Assembly (NCBI GenBank): GCA_964645655.1
Contig: CAZXZS010000001.1
Span: 310,001-374,000 of the forward strand
Origin: JAGOUA01 sp964645655
GTDB lineage: Bacteria > Patescibacteriota > Patescibacteriia > 2-12-FULL-60-25
Direction: 5' to 3'
DNA: 64,000 nucleotides
This document shows positions 8,647 through 15,932 of the stretch, piece after piece; position 1 is the first letter of the stretch; the number at the start of each line of letters is the position of its first letter. The position numbers were made by a program, and so were the translations under genes. The notes beneath the pieces were generated by a model. It was given only the letters and a program-made list of their open reading frames with translations. It searched no databases and was not told where the DNA came from.

Positions 8647-9336
8647 ATGAGTCCTGCTGATTCAACGCGCGACAGCGTCTCCATCGCCTCCATCGAGGAC
8701 GTCCTGAGCGCTGAGGGCCATCGCCTCGGATACCTCCCGGTCGTCTGCGTCCCCATCAACGTGCCGACCCGGGATCCGGAGGCCTTCGCTGCCGACCTCG
8801 CCCTTGCCATGGCGGAGGTCTCGCCGCGTGACCAGCCCGCCGTGAGCGCGGTCGCCTGTCGTGATGGCGGCCTCATCGTGTACGCCTGGCGCGCGCTCTC
8901 CGCGGCAGAGCAGGCCTGGCTCGGTTCGGCGCTCGCTGACGTGACGGTCGGTGACTCTGGCCGCTTCGCGGTCCGTATCCCGCTCGTCGTCAACCTGCTG
9001 CGTCCCGCCGATCCCGACCGGGTGCGCGTCTGCGTGCTCGACACGGTGGAGACCACCCCGTTCGCGGACCTCTGTCCTCCGCGGTCGTTCGTGCCTGATG
9101 AGGGTTGGTACGCGCTCTTCCGCGCGCTTCTCCTGGTCGGGCATCCGGGCTGCCAGCCACGGGACGTGGTCGTGACGAGGTACCCCCTCTCGTACCGCGT
9201 TCTCGCCCCGTGGGGGATGGCGCCGGAACAGCTTGCCGAGCTGTGGAGCGGGAGTCCCGCGCGCTTGGCCAGCATCCATCCCGTCGGGGGTGGCGAGACG
9301 GTCTTCGAGCTCCACGCGATGCCCGTCGTCCCCTGA
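8647..9336 (+). CDS. ORFan protein, 229 aa
   Basis: Not recognised. A soluble protein with no membrane segment. ATG 8647 follows an AAAGG Shine-Dalgarno sequence; longer in-frame readings would start in the previous gene and ignore the promoter at 8528-8556. Central residues around GGLIVYAWRALSAAEQAWL resemble the upstream ORFan, so tandem duplication is plausible. It has its own promoter and a strong terminator at 9339-9380. Confidence 0.65.
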   Translation: MSPADSTRDSVSIASIEDVLSAEGHRLGYLPVVCVPINVPTRDPEAFAADLALAMAEVSPRDQPAVSAVACRDGGLIVYAWRALSAAEQAWLGSALADVTVGDSGRFAVRIPLVVNLLRPADPDRVRVCVLDTVETTPFADLCPPRSFVPDEGWYALFRALLLVGHPGCQPRDVVVTRYPLSYRVLAPWGMAPEQLAELWSGSPARLASIHPVGGGETVFELHAMPVVP

Positions 9337-9338
9337 CC

Positions 9339-9380
9339 GCGGCGGCCCCGATCCCTATCGGTGCCGCCGCCTCTTTTTTT
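9339..9380 (+). terminator. Rho-independent terminator
   Basis: GCGGCGGC (9339-9346) pairs with GCCGCCGC (9363-9370), with an inner CCGAT/ATCGG pairing, then a run of seven T. Confidence 0.88.
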
Positions 9381-9388
9381 GCAGACCC

Positions 9389-9417
9389 TTGCCAATTTTC
9401 GTGTCTTTCGCTATACT
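9389..9417 (+). promoter_or_regulatory. rpsB-tsf promoter
   Basis: -35 TTGCCA (9389-9394), 17-nt spacer, -10 TATACT (9412-9417). It gives a leader of about 105 nt before rpsB, unusually long for a core gene in this window. That leader could host the S2 autoregulatory site known from other bacteria (inference). Confidence 0.8.
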
Positions 9418-9528
9418 CGCCCCACTTATTCATCTTTGGCGTTTCCTAGGCATTTTGCTCCCTTTCCGCCCTTTTCCTCGGGTCCCGAGGCAAGGAAGGG
9501 GAAAACGTCGAGAAAAAAGGGAAATCAT

Positions 9529-10275
9529 ATGGCACACACGCCTTCGTTGGTGGACTTGTTGAAGGCGGGCGCCCATTTCGGCCACCAGGCCTCGAAATGG
9601 CACCCGCGCATGAAGAAATACATTTTTGGCGAACGCAACGGGGTCCACATTTTGAACCTCGAAGCCACGCAGACGGCCCTTGACGAGGCGACCTCGTTCG
9701 CGAAGAAGACGGCCGCCCGCGGTGGCGTGATCCTCTTCGTCGGCACCAAGAAGCAGGCGTCCGCGCTCGTCGAGCAAGCTGCCCAGGCCTGTTCGATGCC
9801 GTACGTCCACAACCGCTGGCTCGGGGGCACGCTCACCAACTTCTCGAGCATCGCCCAGACCGTCCGCCGCTTCAAGGACCTCAAGCGCAAGCAGGAGAAG
9901 GGCGAGCTCGCCAAGTACACCAAGTTCGAGCAGCTCAAGATCAGCGAGCAGATCAAGCTCATGGACCAGAGCGTCGGCGGGATCCAGGACATGGCCCGCA
10001 TCCCGGACGCGGTCATCATCTTCGACATCCGCAAGGACAAGACGGCCCTCGCCGAAGCGGCCCGCCGCGGCGTGAAGGTGATCGCCCTCTGCGACTCGAA
10101 CGTCAACCCGACGCAGGTCGACTACCCGGTTCCGGGCAACGACGATGCCGTCAAGACCATCGAGCTCATCGCCCAGGCCTTCTCGGCCGCCATCAAGGAA
10201 GGCCATGACGAGTGGGAACGTGCCCGCGCCCGGTTGGGGACGTCCCTCGTCCAGCCGGCCGCCCCGAAGGCCTAA
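9529..10275 (+). CDS. rpsB: Small ribosomal subunit protein uS2
   Basis: A 248-aa protein of the 30S subunit that helps recruit S1 and mRNA. Typical uS2 sequences are present: LLKAGAHFGHQASKWHPRM near the N terminus, the HNRWLGGTLTNF block, and PDAVIIFDIRKDKTALAEA. ATG 9529 matches the conserved N terminus. The longer frame from 9361 would begin upstream of the promoter. It is followed by tsf after 41 nt, the usual rpsB-tsf order. Confidence 0.97.
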   Translation: MAHTPSLVDLLKAGAHFGHQASKWHPRMKKYIFGERNGVHILNLEATQTALDEATSFAKKTAARGGVILFVGTKKQASALVEQAAQACSMPYVHNRWLGGTLTNFSSIAQTVRRFKDLKRKQEKGELAKYTKFEQLKISEQIKLMDQSVGGIQDMARIPDAVIIFDIRKDKTALAEAARRGVKVIALCDSNVNPTQVDYPVPGNDDAVKTIELIAQAFSAAIKEGHDEWERARARLGTSLVQPAAPKA

Positions 10276-10316
10276 GCGCCTCCGGTCCGCTCATTTTTCT
10301 CCCTTTGTTTTTCCCT

Positions 10317-10928
10317 ATGATCACCGCCCAACTGGTCGCTGACCTGCGTGCCCGGACTGGCGCCGGCATGATGGACTGCAAGGTCGCCTTGGAAGAGGCG
10401 AACGGCAATCTTGAGGCCGCCATCGACGTGCTCAAGAAGCGCGGCGCCATCAAGGCCGCCAAGAAGCAGGCCGAGCGCACCGCGTCCGAAGGCCTCATCG
10501 TCACCTACGTCCACCACAACGGCAAGCTCGCGGCCATGCTCGAGCTCGCTTGCGAGACGGACTTCGTGGCGCGCAACGAGGAGTTCCGCGCCCTTGCGAA
10601 CGACCTGGCCCTCCAGGTCGCCGCCTGCGACCCCCAATATGTGAGCCCCGACACGATCCCGGCCGAAGAGGTCGACAAGAAGCGCAACGAGTTCTTGGCC
10701 GAACTGGCCGACGACAAGAAGCCGGAAGAGATCAAGCAGAAGATCGTCGAAGGCAAGCTCAACAAGTGGTACAGCGACGTCTGCCTCACCAAGCAGGCCT
10801 TCATCAAGGACGAGGAGCAGGTGGTCGAGAAGCTGATCGAGGCCCTCGTGGCGAAGATCGGCGAGAAGATCGTCCCCACCCGCTTCACGCGCATGGTGAT
10901 GAACGCGGTCAACAAGAACACGTGCTAA
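10317..10928 (+). CDS. tsf: Elongation factor Ts, short form
   Basis: A 203-aa guanine-nucleotide exchange factor for EF-Tu. The N-terminal UBA-like domain (LVADLRARTGAGMMDCKVAL) and the core ETDFVARNEEF are clear. It is shorter than the 280-aa E. coli protein, as in many bacteria with a single core subdomain. ATG 10317 fits the conserved start. A perfect 9-bp terminator follows at 10939-10965. Confidence 0.97.
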   Translation: MITAQLVADLRARTGAGMMDCKVALEEANGNLEAAIDVLKKRGAIKAAKKQAERTASEGLIVTYVHHNGKLAAMLELACETDFVARNEEFRALANDLALQVAACDPQYVSPDTIPAEEVDKKRNEFLAELADDKKPEEIKQKIVEGKLNKWYSDVCLTKQAFIKDEEQVVEKLIEALVAKIGEKIVPTRFTRMVMNAVNKNTC

Positions 10929-10938
10929 GCGCGTCAAG

Positions 10939-10965
10939 AACACCCGCTGCGGCGGGTGTTTTCGT
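10939..10965 (+). terminator. Terminator of rpsB-tsf
   Basis: AACACCCGC (10939-10947) pairs with GCGGGTGTT (10952-10960) around a TGCG loop, followed by TT-rich sequence. Confidence 0.85.
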
Positions 10966-11013
10966 TGCCTGGGATGCGGGCGGGCCACGCGTCTGCTATA
11001 TTGTTCGCGAGCT

Positions 11014-11805
11014 ATGCCTGCCCCTTTCCTTCCTGGCGCGTCCTTTCATCCTGCCGAGCCCTCGTGGACCGGTCCGCGTCCCAGCTTCCATCCGGTCGAA
11101 GGCCCCAAGCATTTGCAGCGCTGGATTTGCGATGACGGCAACCGTTGCACCCCCTATGTCGAGGAAAGCTTCACCGACAACATCAACTGGCGGATCTTCC
11201 GCATCATGGCGGAATTCGTCGAAGGATTCGAGTTCCTCTCGAAGCTGAAGCGCGAGGTCACGTTTTTTGGGAGCGCCCGCACCGTCGTCGGCTCGAAGCC
11301 GTATGAGCTGGCCCGACGCCTGGCGTATCTCCTTGGCAACCAGGGGTTCAGCGTCGTCACGGGCGGTGGGCCGGGCATCATGGAGGCGGGGAACCTGGGG
11401 GCCCATGAGGCGGGGGCGGAATCCGTGGGGCTGTGCATCGCCTTGCCGATGGAGCAGCGCCGCAACGCGTACGTCAGCCGGTCGATGGCCTTCAACTATT
11501 TCTTCACGCGCAAGGTGATGCTTTCGGCTTCGGCGCAGGCGTATGTCTTTTTTCCGGGCGGGTTCGGCACGTTGGACGAGCTGTTCGAGGTGGCGACGCT
11601 GATCCAGACCCAAAAGATGTCGCGGACCGTGCCCCTCATCCTCGTCGACCGTGCCTTCTGGCGGCCGATGCTCGAATGGATCAAGCAGGCCATGTGGCAG
11701 GACGAGCGGTACATCAGCCGCGAGGACCTCGGCATCTTCCAGGTGGTGGATACGCCGGAGGAGGCATATGCCATCATCGCGAGCACGAAGGAACGGAAGT
11801 TGTAA
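11014..11805 (+). CDS. LOG-family nucleotide-binding protein (Rossmann fold, lysine-decarboxylase-like)
   Basis: A 263-aa protein. It has the two hallmarks of the LOG (TIGR00730) family: VTGGGPGIMEAGN in the middle and PGGFGTLDELFEV in the C-terminal half. LOG enzymes cleave nucleoside 5'-monophosphates to free bases and ribose phosphate; in bacteria outside plant partners the substrate is often unknown. An extended -10 (TGCTATATT) ends about 10 nt before ATG 11014, so the leader is very short. A perfect terminator at 11804-11830 also serves the convergent rodA gene. Confidence 0.88.
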   Translation: MPAPFLPGASFHPAEPSWTGPRPSFHPVEGPKHLQRWICDDGNRCTPYVEESFTDNINWRIFRIMAEFVEGFEFLSKLKREVTFFGSARTVVGSKPYELARRLAYLLGNQGFSVVTGGGPGIMEAGNLGAHEAGAESVGLCIALPMEQRRNAYVSRSMAFNYFFTRKVMLSASAQAYVFFPGGFGTLDELFEVATLIQTQKMSRTVPLILVDRAFWRPMLEWIKQAMWQDERYISREDLGIFQVVDTPEEAYAIIASTKERKL

Positions 11806-11830
11806 AAAGAGCCGAGAGGCTCTTTTTTAG
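11804..11830. terminator. Bidirectional terminator between LOG gene and rodA
   Basis: AAAAAGAGCC pairs with GGCTCTTTTT around a GAGA loop, with A and T tracts on both sides. Confidence 0.88.
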
Positions 11831-12930
11831 CCGATCGTGCGCCGTCGGATCGCGATGCTCTCCGCGATCCCGATGCAGATCGACAGGGACAGCAGGGATG
11901 AGGCGGCCGCGCTCAGGAAGGGCATCGGGATGCCCGTGATCGGCAGGATGCCCAGGTTCATCCCCCCGTTGACGAAGACGTGGATCGTGAGGATCGCGGA
12001 CGTGCCGACGAGGAAGAGGGCGGCAAAGTCGTCTTCGGAGCTGTACCCGATCCAGAGCAGCCGGCTGATCACGAGGCCGTATAGCGCCAGGGTGAGCGCC
12101 GTTCCCAGGAAACCCAGCTCCTCGCCGAGGACCGAGAAGATGAAGTCGGTCGAGGCTTCGGGGAGGAAGCGCAGGCGGGCCTGGGAGCCTTCGCCGAGCC
12201 CTTTGCCGAGCCAGCCCCCCGAACCGATCGCGATGCGGGCCTGCCGGGCGTTGTACCCGACGTCCTGGGTGTCGCGTTCGGACTCGAAGAAGGTGAGGAT
12301 GCGGTCACGCTGGTACGGTTGGAGCGCGAATTCCCAGGCGAGACCGCCCACGAGGGCGGAGGAGAGGGGGAGGACCAGCCATGCGCGACGCGGGAGGCCT
12401 AGGAACAGGCACAGGACGAGCCAGGTGCCGACCATGACCATCGCCGAACCCAAGTCCGGCTGCAGCAGGACGAGGGCGACGTAGAGCCCGGTCGCCAGGC
12501 CGCTTAGCGCGAACATGTTCCAGCTGAGCGTGCCGCGGGCCCGTCGCGAGAAGAAGGCGGCGAGATACAGGACCAGGAAGACTTTTGCGGCCTCGACCGG
12601 TTGGAACGAGAACGAGCCGAACTGGAACCAGCCCGCCGTGCCGTTTACGCGCGTGCCGAAGAGCAGGACGGCGACCAGCAGGACCAGCCCGAAGAGGTAC
12701 CCGATGAAACCGAACGAGCGGGCGTGCCGGTAGTCGATCCAGACGAGCGCGGCACCGATGGCGAGGCCGAGCGCGCCGGCGACCAGCTGCTTTTCGAGGC
12801 GCAGGAACGACGTCTGCTCTTGCGAAATGCCGATGCTATAGATGAGGAGGCAACCGAACGCGCTCAAACCCAGTACCCCGAAGAAGAGGAGCCAGTCGAA
12901 CCGTTCGAAAAACGTGAGCCAGCGGCGCAT
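11827..12930 (-). CDS. rodA: Peptidoglycan glycosyltransferase RodA (SEDS family)
   Basis: A 367-aa multi-pass membrane protein that polymerises glycan strands for rod-shape growth. About ten hydrophobic segments are visible. SEDS signatures include QPDLGSAMVM, GWLGKGLGEGSQ, LPEASTDFIFSVLGEELG and NLGILPITGIPMPFLS. Start codon at 12930 is preferred over the longer frame from 12987: a TACACT -10 box (12937-12942, minus strand) puts the transcription start at the A of this ATG. No penicillin-binding partner is adjacent. Confidence 0.93.
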   Translation of the reverse strand: MRRWLTFFERFDWLLFFGVLGLSAFGCLLIYSIGISQEQTSFLRLEKQLVAGALGLAIGAALVWIDYRHARSFGFIGYLFGLVLLVAVLLFGTRVNGTAGWFQFGSFSFQPVEAAKVFLVLYLAAFFSRRARGTLSWNMFALSGLATGLYVALVLLQPDLGSAMVMVGTWLVLCLFLGLPRRAWLVLPLSSALVGGLAWEFALQPYQRDRILTFFESERDTQDVGYNARQARIAIGSGGWLGKGLGEGSQARLRFLPEASTDFIFSVLGEELGFLGTALTLALYGLVISRLLWIGYSSEDDFAALFLVGTSAILTIHVFVNGGMNLGILPITGIPMPFLSAAASSLLSLSICIGIAESIAIRRRTIG

Positions 12931-13027
12931 GGGGAGAGTGTAGCGGAGCGGGGCGTTGGCGACGAGGATGTGCAGCGCGTGGGGCATTTGGCGAGCGTCC
13001 CGTTTTTCTTGGCATCCTTCAAGCGTA

Positions 13028-13056
13028 TTGACAATCTGACGAAATTGTGATAGGAT
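13028..13056 (+). promoter_or_regulatory. Consensus promoter of the UGA-interrupted unit
   Basis: -35 TTGACA (13028-13033), 17-nt spacer, -10 TAGGAT (13051-13056). It implies a leader of about 185 nt before ATG 13247. Confidence 0.8.
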
Positions 13057-13246
13057 GGCGCGTCGCGTTTATCCGGCTCCGTCTGGGCGGATACCTTCCG
13101 TTGGGCGGTGAGCGAATGGGCGGTTTCGCCAATGCGTACCCGTAGGATGGTCCTCGGCGTACGTACGTGGCTCGGTAGCCGAGAACGGCCATCCGGCATG
13201 GTCGGATCAGGAGCGCCGTGGCGGAAAACGCCGCGGCGACGATTCC
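13057..13246 (+). promoter_or_regulatory. Structured 5' leader ending in a 10-bp hairpin next to the start codon
   Basis: A 190-nt stretch without a convincing frame of its own. It contains CTCGG/CCGAG and ATCCG/CGGAT short stems. The last element is a 10-bp hairpin (13214-13223 with 13229-13238, one U-G pair, GAAAA loop) that ends 8 nt before ATG 13247, where a Shine-Dalgarno sequence would normally be; none is visible. Confidence 0.5.
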
Positions 13247-13630
13247 ATGAAACAAGCCAATGTGACGCTCGTCTTCGGGGTCGCCTATGCGGCCAAGCGC
13301 AAGAGGCGCGCAGCGGACCCCGATGCGGACAAGGCCTGGGCCTGGTACGAGCGCGCCTGAGCCGAGGACCGCGCCACGGCGGATGGCGCGGTCGAGGCGG
13401 CGCGGTGCCAGGGTGCCGATGGGCTCGATGAGCTGGTCATCTGCGCGATCAAGAGCAGGTGCCCGGTGTATCGCGGGAGCAATACGACGTTCCGCGTCGT
13501 GACCCCCTTGGACGAGGTGGTCGCGCGGGACACGGCATCGGACCGCGAGCGCCTGCGCGCGTTTCTCGAGGCCCGTGGGCTCCCTTCGCGAGAGCCCACC
13601 TGGCTCATCGTGACGGAGATCGTGGATTGA
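13247..13630 (+). CDS. ORFan reading frame interrupted by one in-frame UGA
   Basis: Unrecognised. The frame from ATG 13247 to TGA 13628-13630 has 127 codon positions, of which codon 38 (13358-13360) is TGA. On both sides the codons are GC-rich at the third position like real genes here, and the part after the TGA has no in-frame ATG to start from. Six nt after the TGA begins a perfect 10-bp hairpin (13367-13376 with 13384-13393, 7-nt loop). The unit has a consensus promoter and a terminator, so it is probably expressed. It could be a nonsense-mutated gene, a sequence error, or programmed UGA readthrough. It is unlikely to reflect a changed genetic code, because neighbours use TGA as stop. Confidence 0.5.
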
Positions 13631-13650
13631 ACGGGTCGCGCCTCGCCGGG

Positions 13651-13677
13651 CATTCATAGGATGTCCGGTTTTTTTGT
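13651..13677 (+). terminator. Terminator of the UGA-interrupted unit
   Basis: CCGGGCAT pairs with ATGTCCGG (one G-U pair) around TCATAGG, followed by a run of seven T. Confidence 0.78.
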
Positions 13678-13863
13678 ACGGGGGAGGGGGTCATCGTTTT
13701 TGGTCTATGTTGTGACGGCCTATGGAGACCCGTCCTACGGGAGGGGTGTCGATTGACGTATCCGATTGCCTCCCCTCCCTGGGCCAACCATATATTTCGT
13801 ATATTATTTATTTACAAAAATAGTGAATATTCTGCTAAATAAAGGAAAAAAATACTTTTTATA
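13678..13863. other. AT-rich intergenic stretch
   Basis: No gene is seen. An 8-bp inverted repeat GGGAGGGG/CCCCTCCC lies at about 13739-13777. From about 13790 the base composition drops sharply to A and T, continuing into the promoter at 13864-13892. This is strikingly different from the GC-rich surroundings and resembles an UP element or a DNA-bending region. Confidence 0.55.
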
Positions 13864-13892
13864 TTGACAAACAACAAAAATTTTGGTATGAT
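13864..13892 (+). promoter_or_regulatory. Strong consensus promoter in AT-rich DNA
   Basis: -35 TTGACA (13864-13869), 17-nt AT-rich spacer, -10 TATGAT (13887-13892). It is the best sigma-70-type promoter in the window and drives the 113-aa ORFan and probably the structured RNA downstream. Confidence 0.85.
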
Positions 13893-13920
13893 GGATTTGT
13901 AAATGAGCGAGTAAAAATGT

Positions 13921-13972
13921 CCGCCAAAGGGGAGATTTGCAGACCGTTCTCCCGAGATATCCTCTTTGGCGG
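13921..13972 (+). promoter_or_regulatory. Nested hairpin in the 5' leader
   Basis: Outer stem CCGCCAAAG (13921-13929) pairs with CTTTGGCGG (13964-13972); inner stem GGGAGA (13930-13935) pairs with TCTCCC (13948-13953). The pairing is perfect in both stems. It lies between the strong promoter and ATG 14059 and is a plausible RNA switch or stabilising element. It does not match a riboswitch class I know. Confidence 0.6.
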
Positions 13973-14058
13973 TGCGCGGTGCCTCCTTCCGCTGTATGCG
14001 GTTAGAGGGGCACAGCGTGAAAATGATCAATCACGGCCTTGGGCCGAGGAAGGGTTCC

Positions 14059-14400
14059 ATGAAGATCACGATCGCCGTCTGTCAGACGATTCTTGACGGT
14101 GTCACCGCCGGCAAGGAGAGTTTCGAGTACGACGGGCTGCCGTCGGCACGCCCCAGCGAGTACGCAGATGCGTGCGCCGGTGCGATCGCGGCGAAGACCC
14201 TCCTTGCGGGGGTCAGTAGCTGCGACGGTGGGGTGGTCATCACTCTGCCTTGGCTCCGGCGGCTCCTCGCCGCCGTCGATGGCGGCCTCAACTTCGTCGA
14301 GTCTGAGGGGTTCGAGGGGTCGGACACCTACGCCGCCCTCGGCTCCGCGGCCGCCCATCTTCGCGACCTCATCGACGAGGCCGAGGCCGACGACGCCTAA
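14059..14400 (+). CDS. Small acidic ORFan, 113 aa
   Basis: Not recognised. A soluble protein ending in an acidic tail (DLIDEAEADDA), with no metal motif or membrane segment. ATG 14059 follows a GGAAGGG Shine-Dalgarno sequence at about 14048-14054; longer readings from 13966 would run through the leader hairpin. It is expressed from the strong promoter at 13864-13892 with a leader of about 160 nt. It is followed by 467 nt of structured untranslated sequence and then a DHH-like gene in the same direction. Confidence 0.65.
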   Translation: MKITIAVCQTILDGVTAGKESFEYDGLPSARPSEYADACAGAIAAKTLLAGVSSCDGGVVITLPWLRRLLAAVDGGLNFVESEGFEGSDTYAALGSAAAHLRDLIDEAEADDA

Positions 14401-14867
14401 CGGCCGCCTGCCCGTCGCGAAGACGGGCCCGCGCGTGACGGATTCACGCCTGTGCCAACATCCCGTTGGCCTTCCCCCTGATCGTCGCATGGTGGCATTC
14501 CCATCTTGCGGCGCTCAGGCCGGAAAGCGGTCAAGGCCGTCGCTTGGACAACGGAAGCGGACGAGATGTCCGGCCCCTCAGACGGGTTCCAGGGAATAGC
14601 GCGGGTGCAACTCCCGCCGATGGCGCTGACAAGGGAAGGATCGAGGCGATGACTCATGCGTGAGCGAATCAATTCGGCCCTTCCGGTTTGGCAACAAAAT
14701 GGCTCTGCGTGAGAGCCTTTGCCTGGGGTAGTACCTGGGAAGAAACGCAAAACCGACGCTCCTACCGCGTCGGCCACCCTCTACAAAATGTCGGGGGTAG
14801 GCCCGACGAGTTTTCATGGAGACGCAGTAGTGACCCGAAAGGGGCGATCGCTGCGGAAAGTCGAAAA
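14401..14867 (+). ncRNA. Long structured untranslated RNA, class unknown
   Basis: 467 nt without a credible gene; the small frames here are out of register with each other and lack ribosome-binding sites. Clear stems: GCCCGTC/GACGGGC (about 14410-14428); GCGGG/CCCGC; a two-layer hairpin GGCAA(14690-14694)/TTGCC(14719-14723) enclosing GGCTCT/AGAGCC; CCGACGC/GCGTCGG (14753-14773); GTCGGG/CCCGAC (14790-14807). The loops of the last two, CCTACC (14761-14766) and GGTAGG (14796-14801), are perfectly complementary and could kiss. It may be a cis-regulatory leader of the DHH-like gene or an independent RNA. It does not match tmRNA, RNase P or 6S motifs that I could check by eye. Confidence 0.5.
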
Positions 14868-15914
14868 ATGTTCAGCCTCAGAATCGCCTCCAGCCTCGTT
14901 CTCTGCACCAAGTTCTTCGCTCCGTCCGATCGTGAGGCCGTCATGGCCGCCCTGCCCGAGCGCACCCGTCGGGTCGTGTTCATCGACACGCCGGCGACGC
15001 AGGAGCTCACGGCGACCGTGGAGGCCATGCTGGCCGAGGGCATCGAGGTGCATGTGCGCGACCACCACGACGAGCCCAACCCGGCCAATCCCCGGGCGGA
15101 GCAGATCAAGGCGGCCGCGAGGCGCGTCCGCGAGCTGGTGGGCAGCAATGCCGTCATCAGCGACCGGAAACGTAACCCGGCGTGCAGTGGCCTCATCGAG
15201 GTCGGAGGGTTCGCGGGTGAGGGCACGGTCATCGTGGCCGACCCGGATCCGGACGGCATCACGGCGTCGATGAAGGCGGCGGGGGTCTTCTACCCCGAGC
15301 TGGATTCGGACGCCGATGTCCTGGACGGCGGACGCGCGGGACAGACGGCCGACAAGCTGTCGCCCAACGCGTTCTTGCTGGTCAGGGCGATGTCGACGCT
15401 CCCGCCCTTCGACGCTGCCCGCCCGCAGGTCTCCGAGGACGCGAAGGCGAAGCTCTTCACCGACTTCGTCGCCGTGGTCCAGGGGAACTCGGACGCCAAG
15501 GCCCGCTTGGAGAAGGGGGTCGAGACGTACGAGACCGGCGTTCGCGAGGCCGAGCGGCTCGCCGCGCTCGTGACCGACATCTTGCCAGGTGTCGCCTACA
15601 TCGACGTCACCACGTCGCCCCGGTTCGACCTGGGTACGCTGGCGGCGAAGATGGAGGCGCGCCCCGGGACGAAGGTCACCGTGCAGCGAAAGTCGCAGGG
15701 GCCCATCGCCGGCAAGCACGGCGGGGTGCAGATCTCCCTGGCGGTCGCCAAGGCCCACCAGGCCGCGGTGAATCTCCAAGGGCTGCTCCCGAGCGGCTTC
15801 ACGAACTCGCCCGAGGCGGGAATCATCTCGAACACGACGTTCTTGCTCCATGTGAGCGAGACGGTGTGGAACGAGACGACCCTCCCCGCCCTCAAGGCGA
15901 AGTTCTGCGGCTGA
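14868..15914 (+). CDS. DHH-like phosphoesterase with reversed motif order
   Basis: A 348-aa protein. It carries RDHHDEP (DHH at 65-67) and, C-terminal to it, VADPDPDGITAS (about 123-134), which resembles motif I of RecJ (DYDADGVTGS). In RecJ/NrnA proteins motif I comes before DHH, so here the order is reversed. A later GKHGGVQISLAV block recalls the GGH region of DHHA1 domains. If active it would cleave short oligonucleotides or cyclic dinucleotides with manganese ions (family knowledge). ATG 14868 was chosen because upstream in-frame sequence lies in the structured RNA. The assignment rests on motifs only. Confidence 0.55.
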   Translation: MFSLRIASSLVLCTKFFAPSDREAVMAALPERTRRVVFIDTPATQELTATVEAMLAEGIEVHVRDHHDEPNPANPRAEQIKAAARRVRELVGSNAVISDRKRNPACSGLIEVGGFAGEGTVIVADPDPDGITASMKAAGVFYPELDSDADVLDGGRAGQTADKLSPNAFLLVRAMSTLPPFDAARPQVSEDAKAKLFTDFVAVVQGNSDAKARLEKGVETYETGVREAERLAALVTDILPGVAYIDVTTSPRFDLGTLAAKMEARPGTKVTVQRKSQGPIAGKHGGVQISLAVAKAHQAAVNLQGLLPSGFTNSPEAGIISNTTFLLHVSETVWNETTLPALKAKFCG

Positions 15915-15932
15915 TCGCGGCGCCAACCCTCT

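Noticed and set aside
13108..13431. 107-aa frame in the leader of the UGA-interrupted unit
   Set aside because: Its second half is the out-of-frame shadow of the 13247 reading frame, and the first half lies in a structured leader.
13247..13630. Reassigned UGA codon (UGA as Gly or Trp)
   Set aside because: Several neighbouring genes, such as rlmN and gatA's neighbours, end normally at TGA and would run on if it were sense. A changed code is therefore unlikely; readthrough or mutation remain.
14515..14545. SRP RNA-like segment (CTCAGGCCGGAAAGCGGTCAAGGC)
   Set aside because: Lacks the AGCAGCC side of helix 8 and a surrounding fold; partial similarity only.
14590..14640. Cobalamin riboswitch-like box (GGGAATAGCG then GGTGCAACTCC)
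   Set aside because: The first part resembles the conserved B12 box, but the downstream CCCGCxACTGT-type sequence is absent, so I do not call it.
14466..14663. 65-aa frame in the structured RNA
   Set aside because: No ribosome-binding site, poor codon composition, and conflicting stems.
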